Origin: Acidipropionibacterium sp.
GTDB lineage: Bacteria; Actinomycetota; Actinomycetes; Propionibacteriales; Propionibacteriaceae
Reading direction: 5' to 3'
Assembly: GCA_022647765.1 (NCBI GenBank)
Contig: JALCLH010000003.1
Span: forward strand, 62,001 to 126,000
DNA length: 64,000 nt
Under the pieces are notes generated by a model that was given only the letters and a program-made list of their open reading frames with translations, ran no database searches and was not told the DNA's origin. Shown here piece after piece: positions 9,179 to 18,863 of this stretch; position 1 is the first letter of the stretch, and every line of letters starts with the position of its first letter. The position numbers and the translations under genes are program-made.

Positions 9179-11345
9179 TCAGTCGACCGCGGTGAGCTGG
9201 AGCACGAGGGCCTGCTCCGGGAACAGGCAGGGGCTGTGCAGGCCCGACGCCATCAGGGCCGACCCGGGCAGCTCGATGCCGGCGTCCCGCTCCCCGAACC
9301 ACGGGGGCCGGACCAGTCCGCCGGGCTCCTCGCCAATGAGAATGGGGAGGACGCGGTAGCTGCGGTCCGGGGCCAGTCCCGGCCAGCCGCACCATCCCCC
9401 TCGGCGACAGCGGCGAGTGGTGCATCGCGACGATGCTGAACAGGGCTTCCGAGCGATCGGGGGAGACGACGCCGCCGACCTGCAGGCTGTCCTCGGCCCG
9501 GTCGGTGCGGACCAGGTCGCCGCGGAACAGCAGGTCGCGATGCTCCTTGTAGAAGGCGATCCATTCGGCGAGCTGGCTCCGCTCCTCCTGTGTGGTCTCG
9601 GTGATGTCCCACTCGATCCCCAGGTGGCCGAAGATGGCGGTGGCGGCGCGGAAGCTGAGGCTGTGCCGGCGTCCGGTGGTCTTGGACGGGCTGGAGGCGA
9701 TATGGCTGCCCAGGAACTCCAGCGGCAGCAGCTGCGCCGTCCAGCGGTTCATGGTCTGGCGCTCCAGGGAGTCGATGCAGTCGGAGACCCAGATTCGCGA
9801 GCACCGCTTGATGACGCCCAGGTCCACCCGGCTCCCGCCCGAGGAGCAGGACTCGATCTCCAGGTCGGGGAAGCGCTCGTTGAGGGCGTCCATCATCCGG
9901 TAGACGGCCAGCGTCTGGGCGTGGGTGGCGGCCGCCCCGGTGGACCGGGTGGCGGACTCGATGAGATCGCGGTTGTGATCCCACTTGATGTAGTCGAGGT
10001 GGTACTCCTCGACGATCGCGGTGATGGCTCCCAGGATGTGCTCCCAGGCCGCCGGGATGGCGAGGTTGAGCACCTGCTGATGGCGCCAGGTCAGCGGCAT
10101 CCGGTCTCCCGGGGCCATGATCCAGTCGGGATGGGCGCGGGCCAGGTCGGAGTCCTCGTTGATCATCTCGGGCTCGAACCACAGGCCGAACTGCATCCCC
10201 AGCGAGCGCACCCGGTCGACCAGGGGGTGCAGGCCCTGCGGCCAGGCGTCGGGGGAGACGGTCCAGTCGCCCAGTCCGGAGGTGGAGTCGCGCCGCGAGC
10301 CGAACCAGCCGTCGTCGAGCACGTACCGCTCGACGCCGAGCGAGGCGGCGATCTCGGCGAGCTCGAGCAGCTTTCCGATCCGGTGATCGAACTCCACGGC
10401 CTCCCAGACGTTGAGGGTGACCGGGCGGTCGGTCGGCAGCGGGTGCAGATCCTCGCGGACGAGGCGGTGGAACCGGTGGGCGACCGCATCCAGTCCGTGC
10501 GCGTGGTTCGCGTAGAGGTCGGGGCTGGTGTAGGACTCCCCGGGGTGCAGCCGTCCCTCACCGGGCAGGAGCAGTTCGCCGGCCCCGATCACGCCGAACC
10601 CGTTGGCCAGACGTTCCACGTAGTGCCGGTGATTGCCGGACCAGGCCAGATGGGCGGCCCAGATCTCACCCTGCTGGAAGGAGAACCCGGGGGTGCCGGC
10701 GTGCATCACGTAGGCGGAGTCGGGGCCGGTGCGGCCCCGGCGGTTCTCCCGCAGATGAGTGCCGGTGCCGATCGGGGTGCGCTGGGGAGAGCGCTCCAGG
10801 CCCCAGCGGCCCGCGAAGTCGAGGATCTCGCCGGCGTCGAGGGGGATCGGCAGGCAGTGCTGGAGACCCTCCAGGATGAAGTCGTCGGAGCCGGTGTTGG
10901 TGAGGGTGGTGGCGATCCGGATCAGGCCCTGCGGCGTCATCGCGATGGTGGTCTCGGCGCGCAGCCCGGCGTCGGGGTCCTCGGCGGCGACCAGGACGGT
11001 GGCGGCGCCGGCCTCGTGGAAGCCGCTCGCCTCGGAGCCGTCGAGGGTCGCCGAAATGGTCCGGAACAGCGGGCTGAAGGCCGACCCGTCGGGCCGGGAG
11101 CCCTCGATTCCGGGGCGTCCCAACCAGCCGTCGGCGAGCTGGGGGAGCAGGGCCCGGTGAATGGGCACGTCGACCGAGTTGCCGCCCCGGGGTTCCACGG
11201 CGCTGGTGGCGATCGCGGCCGCCGAGGCCGCGGTGAGCGGTCCGAGGTCGTCGCCCCAGTGGACGACCCCGACGGCTCGGTCCGCCGCGGTGCTCAGAAG
11301 AAGGGAGACCCCCGCCGAGCGGAGGTGGATGAGTGCATCGGTCAT
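9179..11345 (-). CDS. GH36 alpha-galactosidase (one frameshift)
   Basis: About 721 residues after correction, normal for large GH36 alpha-galactosidases that hydrolyse terminal alpha-1,6-galactose from melibiose or raffinose-type sugars. The signatures are WFEPEMINEDSDL, YIKWDHNRDL (catalytic nucleophile Asp in KWD), ESCSSGGSRVDLG and WVSDCIDSLERQ (acid/base Asp). No signal peptide is seen, so it acts in the cytoplasm on imported sugar. The reading frame breaks at about 9377, where one extra base (A on the coding strand, in GGGACTGG) occurs. Correcting it gives a C-terminus ending LTAVD with a stop at 9179. It is the first gene of the leftward importer operon. Confidence 0.92.
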
Positions 11346-11436
11346 GACTGCTCCTTGGTGGCGATCCGATGGTCCGGCCCGATCGTGGCACTCGAACCGG
11401 AGACTTGTGGTGCCCGGGACGGCGCTGCCCCGAACC

Positions 11437-11466
11437 CATAATTCTCTTCCATGGAAGAAAATTATG
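11437..11466. promoter_or_regulatory. AT-rich palindromic operator upstream of the alpha-galactosidase operon
   Basis: Two 14-nt arms (11437-11450 CATAATTCTCTTCC and 11453-11466) match at 13 of 14 positions around a central AT. The site is strikingly AT-rich in this GC-rich DNA. It lies about 90 bp upstream of the alpha-galactosidase start, where a repressor would act. NagC/Mlc-type ROK proteins favour AT-rich palindromes with a GC-poor edge, so the ROK protein at 4571 is the leading candidate ligand; a LacI protein elsewhere is the alternative. Confidence 0.7.
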
Positions 11467-11540
11467 AGTAGAGGATAACCCCGCGGAGTCGTCCTGGGAA
11501 CCCCTGTGTCGGTTCTCTGTCGGCCCGGTCTTGAGGAATC

Positions 11541-11621
11541 ATGGTCCCGATCACTCCCGCCGGCCCCCGGATCGGCAGCGGCGATGCAGTTTCACGGCGT
11601 GCCGGGAGTGATCGGGACCAT
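11541..11621. repeat. Dispersed palindromic element, subfamily A, copy 1
   Basis: A perfect 19-bp inverted repeat (11541-11559 ATGGTCCCGATCACTCCCG and 11603-11621) flanks a 43-nt loop. The same stem and the same loop length recur at 27422-27500. When this copy is inverted, the two loops also align at about 29 of 43 positions. It lies between divergent genes, so it is not positioned as a simple terminator. Confidence 0.85.
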
Positions 11622-11674
11622 GCCTACGCTGGGACCACCCACCCTGATGGAGAAGCCTGAGAAGAAGGAGACCG

Positions 11675-13091
11675 ATGACCACCGTCTGCACCGCCGATCA
11701 GATGCGCGCCGCCGAGCAGGCCTGGTTCCAGGCTCACCCGGGCGAGGACCTCATGCGCACCGCCGCGCACGCCGTCGCGACCACCGCGATCGGGATGCTG
11801 CTGGGCGATGAGCCCCTCGAGGAGTCCGCGGAGTGGATCTCGCTCCAGCGGGTGCTGCTGCTGATCGGCGGCGGCAACAACGGGGGAGACGGTCTGTTCG
11901 CCGCCGCCGAGCTGTGCACGCACGGCTGGGTGGTCGATGTCTGCCAGATCCTCGGCACCCCCCACCAGGCCGGGCTGCGCGCGGCCCAGCAGGCCGGATG
12001 CGGCGAGGCGAGCCTGGCCGAGGCCGCCCATCGGCACTACGACCTGGCCATCGACGCCGTGCTGGGGATCGGCGGGCGCCCGGGCATCCCGGAGAGCCTG
12101 GCCACCCTGGACGAGGCGCTGCGCCGGACCGGCACCCCGATCCTGGCGGTCGACCTGCCCTCGGGCCTGTCCGCCGACTCCGGCGAGGTGCAGGCCTCGG
12201 TGCACGCCCGGACCACCATCACCTTCGCCTCCCGCAAGTGGTGCCATGTCGCCCATCCGGCGGCGACCCGCTGCGGTGAGGTGCGGGTGGCCGATATCGG
12301 CGTGAGCCTCCCCGACGCCGACCAGGTGGGCACGACCGAGGAGCTGGCCCGGGCCTGGCCGGTCCCCGGACCGCACTCCGACAAGTACTCCCGGGGGGTC
12401 GTCGGCCTGGACACCGGCTCGCAGACCTACCCCGGCGCCGGGGTGCTGGGGGTCCTGGGGGCGCTGCGCTCGGGGGCCGGGATGGTCCGCTGCGCCGGTC
12501 CCAGACTCCGTCAGGACCCATGTGATGCATCGCACCCCCAGCGTGGTCTGCGCCGAGGGAAGGGTGCAGGCCTGGGTGGTCGGCTCGGGCTGGGGCCCCG
12601 GCGAGGACAACGCCGCGCGCCTGGACCGGCGCCTGGCCGAGGGCCTGCCGACCGTGGTGGACGCCGACGCGCTGGCGGTGCTGCCGCGCCGGATCCCCGA
12701 CGGCTGCCTGCTCACACCGCACGCCGGCGAGCTGGCCGGAATGCTCGGGCTCGAGCGGACCGAGGTGGAGTCGGATCCCCGCGGTCATGCGCTGACGGCG
12801 GCGCAGAGATATGGCGCGACCGTGCTGCTCAAGGGGTCGATCCAGTGGGTGGCCACCCCCGACGGGCAGATCTCCGCCGCCCTGCCGGGGCCCGCCTGGA
12901 CCGGACAGGCCGGCTCGGGGGACACCCTGGCCGGGGTCTGCGGGACGCTGCTGGCCGCCGGCCTGCCCGCTCGGGAGGCCGCTCTGGCCGGTGCCGGGCT
13001 GCAGGCCCTGACGGCCGCCCGCCATCCGGGCCCGTACTCGCCCGATCAGCTTGCCGACCTCTTCCCGGAGGTCATCGGATCGCTGGGCTGA
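11675..13091 (+). CDS. nnr: Bifunctional NAD(P)HX epimerase/dehydratase (one frameshift)
   Basis: This metabolite-repair enzyme restores hydrated NAD(P)H. The N-terminal epimerase (NnrE/YjeF-N) half shows LIGGGNNGGDGL at about residues 58-69 and DAVLGIG. The C-terminal ADP/ATP-dependent dehydratase (NnrD, ribokinase-like) half shows GSGWGPGEDN, VDADAL, LTPHAGELA and GQAGSGDTLAGVCG. Corrected length is about 471 residues, typical for the fused form. The frame shifts +1 near 12503 (GGTCCCAGACTCC); dropping the A gives a continuous GPDSVRTHVMH junction. The start ATG at 11675 follows an AAGGAG ribosome site. Confidence 0.92.
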
Positions 13092-13159
13092 GGAATCCCT
13101 CATGGATCGCTGGGCAGTGGATCCGCTGGGCAGCGGGTCGTGGATCGTCGAGGGCGGGT

Positions 13160-14311
13160 TCAGGCTGGGCTGCGGTGATCACTGCGGGCGGTCGCCAGGC
13201 TGCCCAGCCGGATCGCCTCGCGGTAGTGCTCCATCAGCTCGTCGCACAGGTGGTCCCAGGTGCGGTCCTCGATGGAGGCCCTTGCCGCCCGGCCCATCGC
13301 GGAGCGCTTGAACGGGTCGCCCACCAGGTCCGTCACCCGCTCGCGGAACTCGGTCATGTTCCCCGGCTCGTACAGCCAGCCGGTGCGCGAGGGGTCGATG
13401 AGGTCGATCGGGCCGCCGCGTCGCGGGCTGATGACCGGCAGGCCGCTGGCCTTGGCCTCCTGGACGGCCTGGCAGAAGGTCTCCAGCTCGCCGGTGGAGC
13501 AGAACACGTCCATCGACGCGACCGCCTGCGGCAGCTCCTCCCCGTACAGCGCACCGCAGAAGACGGCGTCCGGAAGCTTCTTCTCCAGCGACTCCCGCTG
13601 GGGGCCGCTGCCGACGATGACGATCCGGGTGCCGGGAATGCCGGCCAGGGCGGCCATGTCGTCGACCCGCTTCTCGGTGGCCAGCCGGCCCATATAGCCG
13701 ATCACCGTCTCGCCGTGCGGGGCCCACAGCTCGTGCAGAGCCTGGGAGCGCTTGGCCGGGTTGAACCGCACCTTGTCGACGCCGCGCCCCCAGATCCCGA
13801 CCCGCGGGACGCCGTGGCCGACCAGCTGGTCGCGGGAGTAGGTCGACGGGGCGTAGGTGGCCACCATCAGCGAGTGGATCTGGCGGACCCGGTACCAGCC
13901 GTAGAACTGGAGGTGGGCGAAACCGTACTTGGCGCCGTAGCTGGGGATATCGGTCTGGTAGATCGCGATCGCCGGAATCCCTAGGGTGGCCGCCGCCAGA
14001 GCCCCCTTGTAGCCGATCACGAAGGGGCTGGCGAAGTGCACCACATCGGGGGCGAAGTCGTTGAGATAGCGCTCCAGGGTCCACTGCGGGGTGGTGGAGA
14101 CGCGGACGTCCTGATAGCCGGGCCAGGTCACCGAGGGCAGTGTGATGACCGGGAATCCGGCGTACTCCTTCGGCGCCTCCGCCGGATCGCCGGGGGCCAT
14201 CACCACGGCCTGGTGCCCATGGGCGCGCAGGTACTCCAGGATCCGCAGAATGGAGTTCGTCACCCCATTGACCTGGGGGAGGAATGACTCGCTGATGATT
14301 GCTACCCGCAC
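13160..14311 (-). CDS. GT4 glycosyltransferase, MgtA/PimB-like alpha-mannosyltransferase
   Basis: A 383-residue GT-B enzyme that opens VRVAIISESFLPQVNGVTNS, the signature of actinobacterial GDP-mannose-dependent transferases of the MgtA/PimB type. The retaining-GT4 E-x7-E motif is seen in ETFCQAVQEAKASGLP. Such enzymes mannosylate glycolipids (phosphatidylinositol mannoside or glucuronosyl diacylglycerol) at the inner membrane face; the exact acceptor is not readable. The GTG start at 14311 is chosen because the family begins exactly there; a 25-residue in-frame upstream extension is not family-like. It converges on nnr. Confidence 0.88.
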   Translation of the reverse strand: MRVAIISESFLPQVNGVTNSILRILEYLRAHGHQAVVMAPGDPAEAPKEYAGFPVITLPSVTWPGYQDVRVSTTPQWTLERYLNDFAPDVVHFASPFVIGYKGALAAATLGIPAIAIYQTDIPSYGAKYGFAHLQFYGWYRVRQIHSLMVATYAPSTYSRDQLVGHGVPRVGIWGRGVDKVRFNPAKRSQALHELWAPHGETVIGYMGRLATEKRVDDMAALAGIPGTRIVIVGSGPQRESLEKKLPDAVFCGALYGEELPQAVASMDVFCSTGELETFCQAVQEAKASGLPVISPRRGGPIDLIDPSRTGWLYEPGNMTEFRERVTDLVGDPFKRSAMGRAARASIEDRTWDHLCDELMEHYREAIRLGSLATARSDHRSPA

Positions 14312-14432
14312 ACTCTGGATGGTAACTGGCCAAGGGTTGACAATCGAGTACAGCAGGTCTCGGGAGGCTGTCGGGTCGGTGAACACTGCGCTCCGCCGGA
14401 CCCGATCGCAGCCGTACGGGAGCCGGCCCGAT

Positions 14433-14752
14433 TTGGCCTCCGGACACCGATGCCGTATATTTGCCTGAGTTGACCACGGTTCGCCGTGTCGTCGTACTGT
14501 CCTGATCGGGCGTGTGCGGAGGCTTCACGACGAACCCATGAAGCGTTCAGTTGCGCAGATCGTGCCCCATACCGGGGCCTGGGCGGACGAGACAGATCGT
14601 TCGCGACTCTCCCAATTCCTGGCAGCTCTTCGCGATGGGGATCCCATGATCCCCTGACGAGTCCGTGCCATCGCGGGATCTCGGGTCGACGCAACCGAAT
14701 CGCACAGAGCGAGCCAGACGGGCCCGGCTGTGCCACGCCATGAGGTGAAAAC
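14433..14752 (+). promoter_or_regulatory. Promoter and long 5' leader of the DEAD-box helicase gene
   Basis: TTGGCC (14433-14438) and TATATT (14456-14461) are 17 bp apart and form a good sigma-A promoter. They leave a leader of roughly 285 nt before the helicase GTG. The leader holds hairpins, for example GCTTCA/TGAAGC at 14522-14544 and a perfect 7-bp GGGGATC/GATCCCC stem at 14637-14654. A long structured leader is usual for cold-induced RNA helicases; that role here is inferred. No gene is seen in it. Confidence 0.5.
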
Positions 14753-17122
14753 GTGAGTTCAACCAATAATCGCAAGCCGAAGTCCTATAAGGCCGACGGC
14801 ACCCCCAAGAAGCGCTGGACGGCGGCCGAGCGCGCCGCCAAGGGTCACAAGGCTCACACCCGCGGGGGCAAGTCCTACACCAAGCCGGGCAAGACGTACA
14901 GCAGGTCCGGCCACACCGACCATCAGGGCCGTACCTTCGAGTCCTGGTCCCCCGAGTCCGGGGATCGCAGCGAGCGCTCCGAGCGCCATTTCGACGACCG
15001 GCGCTCCAGCTCCAGCCACAGCGGCGGGTCCAACCACTACGACCGCAACCGCTACGACCGGGATGACGCCGGCCGCCGCGACTCGCGCGGGCACAGCTCC
15101 TGGAACCGCGACGATCGTGATGGCGACCGCCGACACGGCTCCTGGAACCATGACGACCGCAACGGGGACCGCCGTGGCGGTCGCTCCTTCGATCGGCGTG
15201 GCCCTCGCGACCACGACTCCTGGGATCGCAAGGATTCCTGGAAGCGCGACGACCGCGACTCCTCGGGAGACCGCAGCGAGCACCGCTCCTGGAATCACGA
15301 CGGGGACGACCGCGGCTCCTACCGCGGCAACAACCATCGTGACGGGGACAATCGCGGCTACCGCGGGAACCGCAGCTACGGCCAGCGGTCCGAGCGCTCC
15401 GATCGTCGCGGCGGCTACCGCGACGACTCCCGCTCCGAGGGCTACGGCGCGAACCGCTCGCATCGCGACCGCGACGATCGCCCCCGCAGCGAGCAGCGCC
15501 CAGATTTCCATTCCAAGGACAGCTTCCGCTCCGAGGACCGCGGCGGCTACCGCGGCAATGACTCCCACCGCGGCGCTGACTCCTCCCGCAGGCAACGACC
15601 ACAGCCGCGACCGTGAGCAGGAGGCCGCCCCGGCCAATGAGGATCAGATGGAGTGGTCGGCGGCCGAGCTGACCGATCTGGACACCTCCACCATCGACCA
15701 CGAGGGCGGCTTCTCGGCCCTCGGCGTCCCCGGACAAGATCGTCGCGGCCCTGGCGGCCACCGGCATCGACGCCCCCTTCCGGATCCAGATCGCCGCGAT
15801 CCCCGACGCCATCGCCGGGCGCGACGTGCTGGGCCGGGCCTCCACCGGCTCGGGCAAGACCCTGGCCTTCGGCGTCCCGGTGCTCAGCCGGCTCGCCGCG
15901 CCGAGCGCCCCGACCGGCGTCCCCGGGCCCTGATCCTCTCGCCCACCCGCGAGCTGGCCATGCAGATCGCCGATGTGCTCTCCCCGCTGGCCTCCGCGAT
16001 GGACATGTCCACCATCCTCATCGCCGGCGGCATGGGCTACGGCCCGCAGACCCGCGCCTTCCGCAAGGGGGTCGACCTGGTGGTCGCCACCCCGGGACGC
16101 CTGGTCGACCTGCTGGAGACCGGCGACGCCGACCTGTCCGGCATCGAGGTGGTCGTTCTCGACGAGGCCGACCACATGGCCGACCTGGGCTTCATGCCCG
16201 CGGTCTCCGCCATCCTGGACGCCGTTCCGGAGAATGGTCAGCGGCTGCTCTTCTCGGCCACCCTCGACGAGGCCGTCAACAAGCTGGTCAAGAAGTACCT
16301 TCACGACCCGGTGACCCACGAGATCGATCCCGAGAAGGGCTCGGTGTCCACCGCCGTCCACTACGGGTTCCAGATCAAGCCGCACGAGAAGGTCCAGGTG
16401 ATGTGCGAGATCGCCAATCGGCCCGGTCACACCATCGTCTTCGCCCGCACCCAGCGCGGCGCCTCCCGGATGGCCGAGCAGATGCGCGACGCCGGCGTGA
16501 TGGCCGGCGCCCTGCACGGCGGCCTCACCCAGGGCGCCCGCGCCCGCGTCCTCAAGGCCTTCAAGGACGGCAAGCTGCCGGTCCTGGTGGCCACCGACGT
16601 GGCGGCCCGCGGGATCGACGTCGACGACGTCAGCCTGGTCCTCCAGGTGGACCCGCCGATGAACTCCAAGGACTACCTGCACCGCGCCGGGCGGACCGCC
16701 CGGGCCGGCCAGGACGGCGTCGTCATCTCGATGGTGCTGCCCCATCAGCGCAGGGAGGTGTCGCGGACTGTTCCGCGGCGCCGGCATCAAGCCGATCGAG
16801 GCCGAGGTGCGGCTGGGCGGGGAGAACCTCGCCGAGATCGCGAAGCTGCCAGCCGGTCAGCGGCGAGCCGATCGCCCAGGAGGACTTCGACGCCCTGGTG
16901 GCCCCGCCTCGTCAGCAGCGCCGCAGCGGGAACCGCAAGAACTCCTACGGCGGCAACCGGGGTGGACGCGGTTACCGCGGCAATCGCGACCGGGGCGGCC
17001 GCAGCGAGGGCCGGGGCGGCTGGGGCGGTCATGACGACCACCGCGGCCCGCGCCGGGACCGCAACTCCTCGGTGCAGGATCGCGAGCGCCGCTACGGCCG
17101 TTCCGGTTCTCAGACCTGGTGA
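14753..17122 (+). CDS. DEAD-box RNA helicase with long disordered N-terminus (five frameshifts)
   Basis: About 788 residues after correction. The helicase core carries all motifs: Q-motif region FSALGVP, motif I ASTGSGKT, Ia [40 protein letters not shown] and [12 protein letters not shown]. It would unwind RNA in ribosome assembly or decay. The first 300 or so residues are unusual: almost only Arg, Asp, Ser, Gly, Asn, His and Tyr, with repeated DDRDGDRR and [12 protein letters not shown] units. A shorter RGG-like tail ends the protein. Frame changes occur near 15594 (+1), 15732 (+1), 15901 (-1), 16770 (+1) and 16851 (+1). Several can be repaired by removing one A, and homology continues across each. 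GTG at 14753 follows a GAGGTG ribosome site. Confidence 0.9.
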
Positions 17123-17212
17123 GCAGAGTCTCTGTTCGAGACGGTGAACATCGGGGATCGTGAGGGTTAAGGTGTCAGATCGTGGACAGCACTGAGACCG
17201 AGTCACGAACCC

Positions 17213-18118
17213 TTGCGGGTCGGCACCTCCTCCGACGGCCCCGCCCTGGCGGCGGCGCTGGGTCGGCCCCAGCTGATCGTCGACCTCGAGGACTGGCTCC
17301 AGCACAGCCTGTGCGTCGTCGCCGAATCGGATGGAAAGCCTGTGGGCTTCCTGAGATTCGCCGACGACGCCGGCCGCTCGGTCGTCCACACGATTCTGCT
17401 GGCTCCCGGTGGGGATCACCGGGGGATCGAGCGGGAGCTGCTCGACGGCGCCGCCCAGCTGGCCACCGATCTCGGCTCGCCGGATCTGCGGGTCAAGAGC
17501 TGGGCGGGTCATCCGGTCGACCGCGCCCAGTTGCGCGAGAACCTGCTGCATCATGGCTTCCGCGCCGACGGGGACGACCTGGTCCGCGATCTGCCGATCC
17601 GGGTCGAGGCGCCCACCGCCGAGGCCATGCGATCTTTCGGCGCTGGGCTGGCGCGGCTGCTCCGCGCCGGCGACCTGGTGCTGACCTCCGGCGACCTGGG
17701 GGCCGGAAAGACCACCCTCACCCAGGGGATCGGGGCCGGGCTCGGCGTCCAGGGCCCGGTGATCTCCCCGACCTTCGTGCTGGTCCGCCGCCACGCCGGG
17801 ACCGATGGGCGGCCGGGCCTGGTGCACGTCGACGCCTACCGGCTGGGGTCGCTGGCCGAGCTGGTCGATCTGGATCTCGACGAGACGATGGACGAGTCGG
17901 TCACCGTCGTGGAGTGGGGGGCCGGGATCGCCGAGGAGCTGGAGGGCAGCTATCTCGGCATCGACATCCGGCGCTCCGGGGACCCCTCCGACGACACCCG
18001 GATTCTCTACATCGAACCGGTCGGCCCGCGCTGGCAGGGGGTCGATCTCGGCGTCCTGCGGGACGCCGTCGGCCGCACTGATTCCGAGACGGCCGACGCC
18101 GAGGAGGCACGGGCATGA
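17213..18118 (+). CDS. tsaE: GNAT-like domain fused to TsaE ATPase
   Basis: TsaE is the ATPase that resets the TsaB-TsaD complex during synthesis of the t6A37 tRNA modification. The C-terminal half (from about residue 135) is TsaE: a Walker A motif GDLGAGKTTLTQG, SPTFVLVRRH, VHVDAYRL and VVEWGAG. The N-terminal 130 residues look like a GNAT acetyltransferase-type domain (LCVVAESDGKPVGFLRF and a later helix/strand pattern), so this is a fusion about twice the length of stand-alone TsaE. The start is uncertain: TTG at 17213 is in frame, but GTG at 17182 reads well if one C near 17211 is an extra base. It overlaps tsaB by 4 bp (ATGA). Confidence 0.88.
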   Translation: MRVGTSSDGPALAAALGRPQLIVDLEDWLQHSLCVVAESDGKPVGFLRFADDAGRSVVHTILLAPGGDHRGIERELLDGAAQLATDLGSPDLRVKSWAGHPVDRAQLRENLLHHGFRADGDDLVRDLPIRVEAPTAEAMRSFGAGLARLLRAGDLVLTSGDLGAGKTTLTQGIGAGLGVQGPVISPTFVLVRRHAGTDGRPGLVHVDAYRLGSLAELVDLDLDETMDESVTVVEWGAGIAEELEGSYLGIDIRRSGDPSDDTRILYIEPVGPRWQGVDLGVLRDAVGRTDSETADAEEARA

Positions 18119-18855
18119 CGCCATCACAGACTCGCTCCGATCTGGCACGCGCTGACAGGATCGCCGGCTCCGGCTGGACCCTGGGGGTGGACACCTCCAC
18201 CGCGGTGTGCGTCGGGCTGGCCCGCGGGGACGAGGTCATCAGCCTGCGCGACGACAACCCGCGCGCCCACGCCGAACGGCTCATGCCCCTGGTCGAGCAG
18301 GTCTGCCGGCAGGCCGGGATCGCCGTCGGTGAGATCTCCGAGATCGCGGTCGGAGTCGGGCCCGGCCCCTACACCGGCCTGCGGGTCGGCGTCGTCACCG
18401 GCCGGGTGCTGGCCCATCTGGGCGGCACCGAGCCGCATCCGGTGTGCTCCCTGGACGTGCTGGCCCGGCAGTGGGCCGACTCCGGCACCGCGCCGGCCGA
18501 GGGCTTCATCGTCGCCACCGATGCGCGACGCCACGAGCTCTACTGGGCGCGCTACGACGCCGCGGGGGATCGCCTCGACGGCCCCCAGGTGGGCAAGCCC
18601 GAGACCCTGCCGGACGGGGTTCCGGTCGGCGGTCCGGGATGCGCCGCCCGCGGCCTGGTTCCCGCGCAGGGGGCTCCCGAGACGCTGGACGCCGGCCTGC
18701 TCGCGGCCTGCTGGCGGCGTCTGCCCGATGTCGGCATCGAACCGCTCTACCTGCGCGATCCGGACGCCACCGCCCCGACCACCCGCAAGGCGACCCTCAC
18801 CCCGACCCGGCTCACCCTGCCGGCCGTCCGGCCCGCGGCCGCCGACCCCCGGTGA
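18115..18855 (+). CDS. tsaB: tRNA threonylcarbamoyladenosine complex subunit TsaB
   Basis: A 246-residue ASKHA-fold protein, the scaffold partner of TsaD in t6A synthesis. It shows the TsaB pattern LGVDTSTAVCVGLA at the start, HAERLMPLV, and GVGPGPYTGLRVGV in the middle. It overlaps tsaE upstream (ATGA) and touches rimI downstream, so the four genes form one operon. Confidence 0.94.
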   Translation: MTPSQTRSDLARADRIAGSGWTLGVDTSTAVCVGLARGDEVISLRDDNPRAHAERLMPLVEQVCRQAGIAVGEISEIAVGVGPGPYTGLRVGVVTGRVLAHLGGTEPHPVCSLDVLARQWADSGTAPAEGFIVATDARRHELYWARYDAAGDRLDGPQVGKPETLPDGVPVGGPGCAARGLVPAQGAPETLDAGLLAACWRRLPDVGIEPLYLRDPDATAPTTRKATLTPTRLTLPAVRPAAADPR

Positions 18856-18863
18856 GGCGACGG

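Noticed and set aside
9417..11441. 674-codon plus-strand frame across the alpha-galactosidase
   Set aside because: It is the antisense shadow of a gene with clear GH36 motifs on the other strand.
14990..15580. CRISPR-like or satellite repeat
   Set aside because: The repetition is at the protein level (Arg/Asp/Ser/Gly codons) without regular spacing or identical repeat units, and it lies inside an open reading frame.
14547..16790. 747-codon minus-strand frame over the helicase gene
   Set aside because: It is a shadow of the low-complexity and helicase coding sequence; its Arg/Gly/Ser repeats simply mirror the disordered head.
14753..17122. Programmed frameshifting in the helicase gene
   Set aside because: Five shifts of both signs in one gene without slippery heptamers or downstream pseudoknots, and matching shifts in many other genes, point to sequence error.
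17182..17212. GTG at 17182 as the certain tsaE start
   Set aside because: It is out of frame with the gene as given; it works only if one C near 17211 is an extra base, so it is mentioned as an alternative only.
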